Source: Eulemur rufifrons (lineage: Eukaryota > Chordata > Mammalia > Primates > Lemuridae). Taken from it: DNA of 64,000 bases. Below are positions 24,855-34,195 of the stretch, piece by piece; position 1 is the first letter of the stretch; every line of letters starts with the position of its first letter. The stretch lies in the NCBI RefSeq assembly GCF_041146395.1, contig NC_090989.1:285311343-285375342 (forward strand), read 5' to 3'. Under the pieces are notes generated by a model, which saw nothing but the letters and a program-made list of their open reading frames with translations, ran no database searches and had not been told where the DNA came from. The position numbers and the translations under genes are program-made.

Positions 24855-26018
24855 GCGCGGCCCCTGAGGCTGAGGCCCCGCAGTTGGGGGGGGGGGACCG
24901 TGTGCTTGTGCCCCGGGTGTGGGGACCACGTGTGCTGACACTGCCCTCCCTGTGTGGCGAGGCCTTGGGGACCCTCCCGTGGGGGCCTCCTTCCTGCTCT
25001 GCACCCAGCCTCCTGGGCCTCCTCCAGCCAGGCCACGCATGTGCCTGCCCTTCAGAAAGATGCGGTGCCTTCCAGAAAGGGGTGGGGGACCACGGGCGGG
25101 CACTGTGGAGGCAACCTCGGCCCCTACCTGCCCCTCGGGGCCCACGTCCAGGGAGACCCAAGGCCTGTGTTCCTGGGGTGAAGGTGGCCACAGAGACCCA
25201 CCTGGCCCAGGGTGGCCTCTTCCTCCCCTGTTGTGGGCCCAGGTGGGGCTGGAGATCCGTGGGACCACTGGGGACCAGGACCAAGCCCTCCTCGGCCGGG
25301 AGGCGGCCATGGGTGTGGAGGAACGTGGGGAGGTGGAGCTGCACCCTTTTGTCCCCTGGCGCTTTCCTTCATCGCTGCCCCGCCCTAGTTTGCACTTTAA
25401 TTTGGCACCTGGGGACCTGTGGGAGGCAGGCCTGGCGGAAGGGCTGTCTCCCCCTCGGCTGCGGCTGCGAAGGACGAAGGACGGGGAGGGGTGCGGCCGG
25501 CCGCTGCGGGTGGCAGTGGCTGCACAGAGGACACCGACCGCCACTCAGGCTAGCACAATGTCCCGTGACCTCTGCTCCTTAACTTTATAATCGCCGTCTG
25601 TTCTGTTGTTCTGGGTAAGGAAGGGAGGAGCTATAGGTGAGACTTAAATGATAATAATTTAATGTGAATGGGTTCTGAGCTCTCCCTGCGCCCCGGGCGG
25701 GCCAGGCCGAGCGTTTTGCACTAATGTGTCCCGCGGTGGTGGCTGTGGGTCAGAGCGAGCGTTTGCAGATGACGATTGTACCTGCCGGGGTGCTCCCTCC
25801 GCATCCTGGGTGCACCGCGGGGCGGCGGCGGCATGGGCCTGGGCTCGGAGGGGCCTTCCAGAGTGCCTTAGCATCCTTTGATCATTTTTCCCAAGGAAAA
25901 CCAATCAAGACAACCGGCCCCACCCTTCTTTGTTTACAAGATGACTAATTCCAGAGTCCGGGGCTGTCCCGTCCTGCGAGCGTGACCCTGACTCCTCCGA
26001 CCCCGTAGGCGAGAGAGC

Positions 26019-26112
26019 CACTCAGTATTCGTGCGATGCACGTCTATCCCTAAGCCTGACTATTAGCAATACGCGTATACTATATAGAGTCTATTATAGA
26101 GCTAAGTTATAG
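26019..26112 (+). promoter_or_regulatory. NACC2: A/T-rich 3' UTR pocket with palindromic runs
   Basis: Within GC-rich UTR, about 90 bp read 'attcgtgcgatgcacgtcta', then 'gcaatacgcgtatactatat' and 'gagtctattatagagctaag'. It includes palindromes such as 'ctatatag' and 'tacgcgta'. It does not resemble a repeat family and may be a conserved RNA or DNA element. Function is unknown. Confidence 0.3.
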
Positions 26113-26975
26113 CCGCGCCTTTTCGGGGAGGACAGAAGGGACTGGGCCACGTTGGAGCTTGCTGGGGTGGCGGGTGGCCGGCCTGGGGTCCAGCCTCCAC
26201 CCCACCCTCTCCTGCCCTGCCCTCGGCTCCCCTCCCGGGGCCGGCCGTGGAGCAGCCGTGCGGAGGGCAGAGGTCCAGGAGAAGCACCGGGAGGTGGGAC
26301 AGATACTGTGAGCCGGCGGCCCCGCCTGGCCGGCGCCTCGGTACTTGAATTCTGTCTGTGTCCTGCGCTGTGTCTGCTTGCCCGCGTCCTCTGTCGTTGC
26401 TTAACTCTGCATTGATTTGGGTGTCTTACTTTGCCCCTGAATGTGGACGGAGCTGTGAGTGACAGGCCAGCAGGACCCCGCCCGGGTGCCGGGGGGCTGG
26501 GGACTGCGGTGGGGGCTCCGCGAAGGTCAAACTGGCTGTCTGGTTTCGTTTCTCCTCCATGAAAACGCGTTCTTTGGTGTTTGTGTTTAGAGCTGGGAGG
26601 AAGGCAAAGGAAGGTGGACACTGAGGGGTGGCCTGTCCACGCCGAGGGGACGAGGGGACGCTGGCGTGCCTGGCCCCGACCTGTCCTCATTCAATAGCTG
26701 GGACTTTGAGCACAGGCCCAGCGCCGACCCCTCCCCCAGTCATTTACTGCTTGGGTCCCCTCAGATGAGTTATTTTTGTGGAAACGTCTTTGCTGCAAGT
26801 GGAAGAGGCCTGTGGCCCGTTAACCGCCTAAAAACGCGGAGAAAACCCGTTTGCCTCTGCCGGCAGCAGACCCTGAACTCAGAACGGAGAGTTCACAGCT
26901 GTCCTCAGCTTTAGCTACTGTTTCAGAATGTTGCTGCTGCATGAATTGTCATTGTGTCAGCCGGCCGGCTCCGCG

Positions 26976-27117
26976 CGTGTGTGTGTGTGTGTGTGTGTGT
27001 GTGCGCACGTGCACGTGTGTGCGTGTGTGTGTGTGTGTTCACATGCACGTGTGTGCATGTGTGTATGTGTGCGTGCATGTATGTGTGCTCGCGAGAGCAC
27101 GTGTGACTGTATGAGAG
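26976..27117 (+). repeat. (GT)n-rich microsatellite
   Basis: A long uninterrupted GT run at about 26978-27002, followed by degenerate GT/GC/AT dinucleotides ('gtgcgcacgtgcacgtgtgt') and a short C-rich tract to 27155. It creates spurious Val/Cys and Thr/His open frames. Confidence 0.9.
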
Positions 27118-27586
27118 AGTGAGGGACACACACGCACCCCCCGCCCCCCCCCCGCACACCGGAGCATTTAGGGCTTGATACAAGATGTTTCTAAAATGGC
27201 AAAGGTTGTTTGTGTTTGTTTGTTTGTTTGTTTGTTTTGTTTCTTTGGGGATAAAAAGGAAAATTATGCAGAATCTAAAGCATTTGGCTTGGACAACCTG
27301 CTTGCATTCTGATCAGTCGCTTCCATTGTTAGCATTTTGCACATGATTGTGATTTTTATGTCAAAAGAAGCCAAAACTTGCAATACTATTTTTAGCAGAC
27401 AAAAAAAAAAAACTAAGTATAAAATGTATAAATATTTTTGACTTGAACACTTGGACGGCAGTGGGCGCAAATAGAACATTCATCCTTTGGACGGAATGTT
27501 TGGAGAAAAGAGACTTTCAAAAAGGCGACGGTTGTTTCGGGGAGTCTGCTTAGGGGTAAAGTAGTACTGTAACTCACGACTGTTAA

Positions 27587-27592
27587 AATAAA
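27587..27592 (+). promoter_or_regulatory. NACC2: Possible upstream poly(A) signal
   Basis: AATAAA in 'gttaaaataaagtaaattg'. The sequence after it is T/G-rich ('ttgttcctgtgccg'), so it could act as a proximal site. Confidence 0.4.
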
Positions 27593-27920
27593 GTAAATTG
27601 TTCCTGTGCCGTCAAGGAAGGTCTCACGGCGCCACCGCTAGAGCTCGGCCACAGAAGTCGCAGCTTTTTGTTTCTTTTAGGGCGGAAGCCTCTGTTGTGT
27701 TCTGCACCTCACTCCCTCCGGCTGTTCCTCGTAGAGTCGAGACTGTTACTTTTAGCCATGGCTGACATTGTACCAATAACTCACCAGAAACATCCGCGAG
27801 TGACCAGGGAAACCGAGGGCTTCAAGGGCACTCGGAGCTGTTTCACGAAGTGGAACTCCTACAAACAGAAGGATGTGATGTTAATTGTAAAGCGCTTTGT
27901 AAAATTCACATTTACAAAAT

Positions 27921-27926
27921 AATAAA
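27921..27926 (+). promoter_or_regulatory. NACC2: Probable NACC2 poly(A) signal
   Basis: AATAAA in 'tttacaaaataataaagtca'. It is the last signal before the sequence switches abruptly from A/T-rich UTR-like to GC-rich intergenic DNA near 27960. Cleavage is expected about 15-25 bp downstream. Confidence 0.65.
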
Positions 27927-27945
27927 GTCAGTTCCAACCGAAGTT

Positions 27946-30780
27946 TCCTGGACTCTTGCTTGGCAGTGGGGCTGGTGGGGAGACAGGGAGGAGCCAGAGA
28001 AGGGGGCTGGGATGTTGGGGACAGGGTGTCCCACCGTCCCAGGGACACCCTCAGGACCCCCAGCCGCTGGAGCCAGCCCCAGGCTTGCTGCCCACAGAGG
28101 AGCAGGGATCTGGCTGTGGGGTTCAGGGGTTCATCTCCCCTCCCCCACTGTCTTACAAGGGGAGGAGGCAGGTGGTCCCAGGGGTGTTTGTGCCTGTGGG
28201 GGGGGGGCCCTGCCCTGAGCCCTGGTGACCTGGCTGGGGTTGGGGAGGGAGGATCTCCTTTGCTGGGCCCTGGCTTTATTGTCTTCCAGGTGGGGCGGCT
28301 GCTCACCTGGCCACCTGCCACCTGCCACCCCCACGGTGCGCAGCTCCCTCCCTCCCTTCTGCCCCCTCCCCGCCTCCTGGTCCAGACCTGCCTCCAGGTG
28401 GGGGGGGGGCAGCTGCAAGTGGGCCGGGCAGGTCCTAGACCGGAGAGAGTCCCTGGGGCTGGGCCTTCTCCCCATCCCTGGCTGCATCCCCTCAGGGCTG
28501 TCCCCACCCCTTTGCTCCTTGGCCATGTGCACAAGGACCTTTTGAGCTGCCATGGGCCTGCCGCAGGGCATTGCATTAATGTCTCCCCCAGCCAGGGGTC
28601 CTGGGGCCAGCCTCAGGGGTCCTGCCTGGGGCCCTCAAACGGTGCCTCAGGCCTGGCGAGATCTCCCTCTGCCCTGCGTGGTGGGCGCCTCCCTGCCCGC
28701 AGCCTTGCAAGGGTCTCCTGAGGGCCCCTCTGACCCCCTGAAAGGCTCTCCCGCTTTCCCGGGCTTCGTGGCACCTGCTCCGTGGAGCGAGGTGGGTTTA
28801 TCCGGGTGCTCGCTCACTGCGCCACCCCCCCAGGGCAGGGGTCTGTGCCTGCTGCGTGTCGGTGTGCGAGGGGTGGCAGCCTGCGCGGAGCCGTCCCTGA
28901 GTCTCAGCTGGACGCATGTGGTTTCCTCCTGCGCCCTCTGCACTGAAGAGCCCCTGTGGCAGCGGGTTCGCGGTTTGGGGTCACCCTGAGCCATCCCGTC
29001 TGGCAGGTGCCACATCACACTGTCCTTCCGGGAACTCCCCAGGGGCCTGGTCCCAGGCTGGCGCCAGGGAGCACTGAGCCTGCCTGTCCGCATCCCACCG
29101 CCAAGCCCAGCTCCAGGCGCCGGTGTGGCCGGTGTGTGACCCCACGGGGCAGGGCACTGCTGTCAGGGTGGCTCCTGCCACCCAGCCCCGCTCCAGCAGG
29201 TGGACTCCGTCCTGGGCTCAGCCCTCCCACCTGGACTGTTCACTAGGATGGGGTGGACACACAGATGCTGAGTCTGACCACCCGCCTGGCTGGTGGGAGC
29301 GTGGTGAGGACACGCTCCCCACCTCTGGGCCATTGGGTGCAACCGCAAGGCCCAAAAGCTCCACCCAGGCGGGGCCCGAGCCCCTCAGCATCCAGGACCC
29401 CAGGGCTGGTGGCTGGCAGGGGCTGGGAGGATTGTCCTGAGCCCAGGTCCTGCCGACCCAGGGCGGCCACCCAGCCCGGCTGCTCTGGGTGCTGAGTCTC
29501 CCTAGTTTTCCGAGAAGGGGGAGCTGGGCCCCTGCCCTCGCGCTGCGTCCCACTGCCCTCCGTCCGTCCTTGGGTCCGGCTGCCTTGCAGACAGAGAGTG
29601 GCTGAGGCATCGGACCCTTTGGGTTCCTGAATCCCAGCCCGCCTCTGCGAGTCTCTTTGTCAGCCTCCCAGGAGGAAGCTGCTGCGTCAGCAGGACCCAG
29701 GGGCTTTGTCCTGGCGCTTTGTGCTCCAGGCCCAGAGGGACAGGAGCGCTGTGTGGGGGAGGGGACCTCGGGGCCGGGAGCTAAGCCTGGGGGGAAGGGT
29801 GGGGATGGGGGATGGGCCGGTGGCCACCTTCACGCCAAGGCTTGGTGCTGGCTGCCACTGACCTGCTGGAGTCCCGTGTGCCTTGTGCCACCCACAGGAA
29901 GGGCAAATCCCACCCTGGGGGGGAAACTGAGGCTGGGGCACTATCAGTGAGAGAATGGCCGTTTCCCGGCCCGCTGCGCCCCTGCAGCTCGAGGGGTCCC
30001 AGCCCACTGTGCTGTCACCAAACCAAGGGTGCTGGAGGCGTCACTGGGGGGGCAGGGAGTGGTGGGCACGGGCGGCCAGGGCTCTGTGTGGGCCTGGATT
30101 CCCAGAGCCCTCGGGGACTCCAGGGCCCAGGTGGGGCAGCGGGAGGGGCCCCCTCTGCCCACATGGGGGAACCCTGCTCCGTGAGGTGGGCAGTGCTCAC
30201 TGGGGCCCACGTGGTCTGGGCACACGGAGGTTCAGTGGTGGGTTGGGAGGTAGCGAGGCCTGGAGGGGCTCGAAAATCCCTGCCCCCACTGGGGAGGCTT
30301 CTCAGGCCCCCGGGGCTGTCTGTGGCCAGTGGCAAGGGCTGGAGCTGGGAGGGGGTACAGGGGGGGCGTACTCCAGGGGGCTGCCAGAGGGGAAGGAAGC
30401 AAAGGTGTTGGGGCTCTGTCTCTCCACACAGGCTGGGGGACCCGGGCCCTGGGCAGTCACTCAGCCTCAGGACCACTGCCCCTGTCCCCTCCTCCGTGAG
30501 CAGACCCAGAAGTAGCCTGGGGGGGACAGACCCAGACCGTGGTCAGCAGGGGGTGGCAGCTCCGTGCAGGCCCCCAGCCATGCGGGAGGGGAAGGCAGTG
30601 GCCGAGTGGCCCCAGCAGGGTGGGCACAGGGCAGCCTGGGGAAGGAAGTCTGACCGCTGCGACCCACTCCACGGAGCCCCCCGCTCGGACAGCAGGCGCC
30701 CCCGGGACCCCCCAGTGGGCCAGCTCAGGCATTTAGCTGTCACTGGATTGGCAGGGAGGCCACAGCACCCTCTGCGTCCT
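27946..30780. other. Intergenic, GC-rich, no gene recognised
   Basis: About 2.8 kb of GC-rich DNA with short G-runs (28199-28208, 28399-28409) and a small MIR-like relic ('gggggaaactgaggctgggg' near 29920). Open frames occur on both strands but lack recognisable domains, start contexts or splice structure. Confidence 0.6.
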
Positions 30781-30784
30781 GCCG

Positions 30785-30960
30785 TTTGATTATACTTCTG
30801 CAGCGAGCTCCGTCTGCTCAAAATACCATTCCTGGAACGGAGGCGGACGGCAGGACTCGTTGGAATGGAAATCAATTTGATTAGAAAGCAGTCAATTACC
30901 GCCAGGACCACGGCTGTGATCCGGGCAGGAAACCAGCCCACAACAATATGCAGAACCTTC
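30785..30960. promoter_or_regulatory. Candidate conserved non-coding element with two TEAD-like sites
   Basis: A lower-GC island with 'cattcc' at 30828-30833 and 'ggaatg' at 30862-30867, the forward and reverse TEAD core. These are followed by 'aatcaatttgattagaaagc' and 'cagtcaattacc', rich in homeodomain-like cores. No repeat resemblance. Function is inferred. Confidence 0.35.
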
Positions 30961-31079
30961 TGAGGAAATGCCTGCTGCAGGGGCGGGGGAAGCGCAGGCG
31001 GCCGGCAGGGCAGAGGCTGAGGGTGGCGGAGCGCCCTGGGCCACAGGCTGGGAGCATGGGGGAGTCCCCGCGTCTGCTG

Positions 31080-31165
31080 CCAGCTTAGCCTTGGCATCTC
31101 TCGGCCTCAGTTTTCCACTCTGTAAAATGGGGTGATGCTGATGCCGGCCTCGTGGGATCGGGGGC
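31080..31165 (+). repeat. MIR relic, sense
   Basis: 'ggcctcagttttccactctg' then 'taaaatggggtgatgctgat' is the MIR core reading forward. The edges are eroded. Confidence 0.7.
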
Positions 31166-31870
31166 TCAAAGTGGCAATTTCTACAAAGTGCACGGGTGCC
31201 GGGCCCGATGGGGCTCAAGCTCAGCTCCCCCAGCACAGACCCCCTCAGACCCCTGAAGGGCTTCAGTGGGTGGGTCTGTACCAGGAACCGAGGCAGAGCT
31301 GGGTGCACAGTTACCCAAGGGGGAGGGAGGTGGGGTGGAGACCAGCCCTCGAGGGGAAGGGCCCTGGGCCGTGTCCCACACACCTGGGCCTGGCCGTCCC
31401 GCACCTCCGCCTTCTCCTCGTGGACGCAGCAGTAGCAGCGCCTTGCAGGGTGTCGAGGGCGACTGGCACCACAGACAGGCGTCCCGGGCCCCCCACCCCC
31501 ACCCGCGCTGCTCCTTCTCTGAGAGCCACACGGAGGCTGGCACCTGTCATGCTTCCTCCTGGCGGCCCTGCCCGGGGACACAGGCCTCTCTCCAGCCCAC
31601 ACTGCTGTCCCGCACCAGAGGGGAGTCCTGCCATGGGCCTGGGCCCGGCCCTGTGGGGCCACCAGCCCTGCCCGCCATCTGTGGGGGCCACAGCAAGGTG
31701 CCCCCGGCAGGGGCAGTGCTGGCAGGTCAGGTGGTCGGGTGGGCAAAGAGTGGGCACTGGGGATTCGCCCCCTTCGCCTGTCTAGCCAGGTGCCCTCGTG
31801 CGATGAGCAGCCCGCACGCGTGTGCTCCGCGGCCCTGCACTCGCGAGCCGGCCCCATCTTCTCTCCGGGG
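31166..31870. other. Intergenic, GC-rich, nothing recognised
   Basis: About 700 bp of GC-rich intergenic DNA with no repeat, RNA or coding signal that I can support. Confidence 0.6.
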
Positions 31871-31874
31871 ACTT

Positions 31875-32015
31875 CTGCAGTTGCTTCCCCTGCCTGAGAT
31901 TCTGTAAAATACGGGTACAGCTGCTGCTTTATAGGGATGTCACAGAAGTTAGAAATCACGTGTCCACTCAGTACTTATTGAGCACCAGACACAGCGCTGG
32001 TTCGTATCAGACGCC
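31875..32015 (+). repeat. MIR relic, sense
   Basis: 'ttcccctgcctgagattctg', 'taaaatacgggtacagctgc' and 'actcagtacttattgagcac' follow the MIR core and 3' half in order. Confidence 0.6.
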
Positions 32016-32419
32016 CCGGACAGGAGCTCCGGTTTTCATGGTTTTCAGTGGCGACCCGGGAACCCAGCGTCTACCTGGAGCGTCAGACCAGACCCGCTGG
32101 CGACCGCCGAGCACGGGCCAGCCCTTCTCCTGCCGGCACCTGCAGAACCTCTGGGGTGTCTGGAAAGCACCTCAGCCAGCCGTTTAATCAGAGTCCCTTA
32201 ACCCTTCGCAGCCCGGTGCCACGGCTGCCACTTCACCTGTGCCCACGTGCTCAGACAGTGCAGCAGGCACGGAGTGGGCTCTCTCTGCCAGCGTCACGGG
32301 TCGCCACGCCCACAGAGCCTTGTGCTGAGCACCCTCTGCAAAGGGGACACCATCCAGCCCTCCTGCTCCCTCCCCTGCTGGAGAGAGAAGTTATTTCCGT
32401 CTAACAGGAGAATGGCTGC
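32016..32419. other. Intergenic, no recognised feature
   Basis: About 400 bp of mixed composition with no gene or named repeat identified. Confidence 0.5.
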
Positions 32420-33004
32420 TTCCGAGGCTGGGCGGGGAGAAGGTGACACGGTGCAGCTCTTTGGAAAACAGCCCGGCAGCCCCTCGCAAGGCTGCACGTG
32501 GCGTCACTGTGTGACCCGCAATTCCACTGCCGGCTGCACACCTGCGGGAACTGAAGACAGGTGTTTAAACGGACACGTGTGATGCGTGTTCTCGGCAGCA
32601 CTAGTCACAGGGGCCAAATGTCCGTCAGCGGGTGCATCAATGAACACTGGCCCATCAATGTGATGGAGTATTGATCACCCGTAAGAGGAACGAAGCCCTG
32701 ATCCAGGGCACGGTGTGGGTGAACCGTGGAACCGTCACGCCGAGTGAGAGAAGCCAGGCACAAAGGCACACATCGCATGACAACATTTCCATGAAAAGTC
32801 CAGAGCACGCAAATCCACAGAGACAGAAATTCATGATGGGGACAGGCCTCCCTTTTGAGTGGAAGTGTCTGGAACTAGATAGTGGTGTTAGTTGCACAAC
32901 ACCACTATGAATGTACTTAATGCCACTGAATTATTAACATGCAGTTGACAATGGTTAAAATGGTAAATTTGTTTTGTGTATTTTAGAATTAAAAAGAAGG
33001 AAAA
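32420..33004 (+). repeat. L1M 3' end, sense orientation
   Basis: Reads forward through 'tttggaaaacagcccggcag', 'cgcaattccactgcc', 'gggccaaatgtccgtcagcg', 'gagagaagccaggcacaaag', 'tctggaactagatagtggtg' and 'cttaatgccactgaatt', ending 'tggttaaaatggtaaatttg' and an A-rich tail. This is a 5'-truncated dead copy. An Alu is inserted in its tail. Confidence 0.85.
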
Positions 33005-33328
33005 GTCCAGGTACGGTGGCTCACGCCTGTCATCCTAGCACTCTGGGAGGCCGAGGCGGGAGAATGGCTTGAGGTCAGGAGTTCGAGACCAGCCTGAGCA
33101 AGAGCGAGACCCCGTCTCTACTAAAAATAGAAAAACTAGCCAGGTATGGTGGTGGCACCTGTAGTCCCGGCTACTCGGGAGGCTGAGGCAGGAGGATGGC
33201 TTGAGCCCAGGAGTTCGAGGTCGCAGTGAACAGTGATGACACCACAGCTCTCTATCCAGACAACAGAGTAAGACTCTGTCTCAAAAAAAAAAATAAATTA
33301 AATAAAGCAAAAAAAGAAAAAAAAAAAA
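33005..33328 (+). repeat. Dimeric strepsirrhine-type Alu, sense, with long A tail
   Basis: 'gtccaggtacggtggctcac', 'cagcctgagcaagagcgaga', middle A-linker 'actaaaaatagaaaaactag', right monomer ending 'gactctgtctc', and an A-rich tail with 'taaataaagc'. It sits in the A-rich 3' end of the L1M. Confidence 0.9.
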
Positions 33329-33714
33329 CCGCCTCACAGCTGTGAGTGTTGGAGCCAAAATGGGAAACTGAGTCTGGCGGCTGCAGCCGTTACTCCCACC
33401 AAACTGTCCCGAGTGGGGGCTTGGTGCCGCTCGGCCCAGCTGCAGGCCGGATACTCTCCCCAGGGCTGGTTTGGGGGGTCCTCTGCCCTCGGGAGCCGTC
33501 TCTGTGGAGGACACCAGGTTATACCGTCGGCCCCGCCAGGGCTCTGGCAATGGCGCTGGCCTGGAGTGCGAGTCCAGCCCAGGCGGGGACATTGTGTGTG
33601 GGGGGGGCAGCCGGGTTGACAGGGCTCTGGCTGGAGGCCCAGGGCTCTCTGGTGGAGGAGGGGCTGCCTGGGCAAGCTGGTCCCAGGCAGGGGTGACCTT
33701 GGCCAGGAGGGGCT
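33329..33714. other. Intergenic, no recognised feature
   Basis: GC-rich DNA between an Alu and a minisatellite. No gene is seen. Confidence 0.5.
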
Positions 33715-33935
33715 CCCAGGGCACAGGTTATGGGAGTGGGCTATGCAGGGTGGGACCACCCGGGGCACAGGCTGTGGGGGGCTGGGCAGGGTGGGACCCC
33801 CCAGGACACAGGCTGTGGGGCTGGGCTGGGTGTGGTGGGCCCCCCAGGGTACAGGCTGTGGGGGGCTGGGCAGGGTGGGACCCCCCAGGGTACAGGCTGT
33901 GGGGGCTGGGCTGGGCATGGTGGCCAGGCCCAGCG
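33715..33935 (+). repeat. Minisatellite, unit about 41-44 bp, about five copies
   Basis: The phrase 'caggctgtgggg' or its variant starts at 33724, 33768, 33809, 33852 and 33893, spacings 44, 41, 43 and 41. Each unit carries 'gggctgggcagggtgggacc' and 'ccccagg'. Units near 42 bp keep frames open on both strands, giving repetitive shadow peptides. Confidence 0.92.
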
Positions 33936-34009
33936 TCTGGGGCGGTGCTGCCCACAGAGCCGGCCAGGCCAGCTCAGCCCAGTCGTGTGCTGATCCCGGT
34001 TCCGTGTTT

Positions 34010-34195
34010 TGATGACGCCGCTGAGTTATGTGCTCACCGCTTTTGTGTTTAGAGAGCAGAGCAGATGGTGGGCGCAGTAACACTTTAAATTAAGGATTTC
34101 AAATACACGTTAAATTTAGATTTAATAAGACAGTTATTGTATGGAAATTAAAGGCCCACCGATCACTTTCTCAGTGTTGGGTCTGGCAGTGCGGA
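34010..34195. promoter_or_regulatory. Candidate conserved non-coding element
   Basis: An A/T-rich island in GC-rich surroundings: 'ctttaaattaaggatttcaa', 'aaatttagatttaataagac', 'gttattgtatggaaattaaa'. No repeat family recognised. Dense TAAT/ATTA cores suggest homeodomain input (inference). Confidence 0.35.

Larger units (their letters stand above)
23356..27945 (+). other. NACC2: NACC2 3' UTR
   Basis: The sequence from the TAG to the last poly(A) signal is taken as one 3' UTR of about 4.6 kb. The first 170 bp are A/T-rich ('atgcgttactaatacaaacc'). The middle is GC-rich with shadow open frames. Further A/T-rich pockets lie at 25560-25680 and 25860-26110, then a GT repeat (26976-27117), and the final 750 bp are A/T-rich up to the AATAAA at 27921. 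A long UTR is plausible for NACC2, but the exact end needs transcript evidence. No introns are suggested. Confidence 0.65.

Noticed and set aside
26923..27183. A His/Thr- or Val/Cys-rich open frame
   Set aside because: Both strands of a GT microsatellite produce this. It is not a gene.
30892..31959. A 355-codon minus-strand open frame in the intergenic interval
   Set aside because: It crosses two MIR relics and is compositional (Arg/Pro/Gly/Ala). No recognised product.
33334..34083. A 249-codon repetitive Pro/Thr-rich minus-strand open frame
   Set aside because: It is the translation of the 42-bp minisatellite, whose unit is close to a multiple of three, so it stays open by arithmetic.
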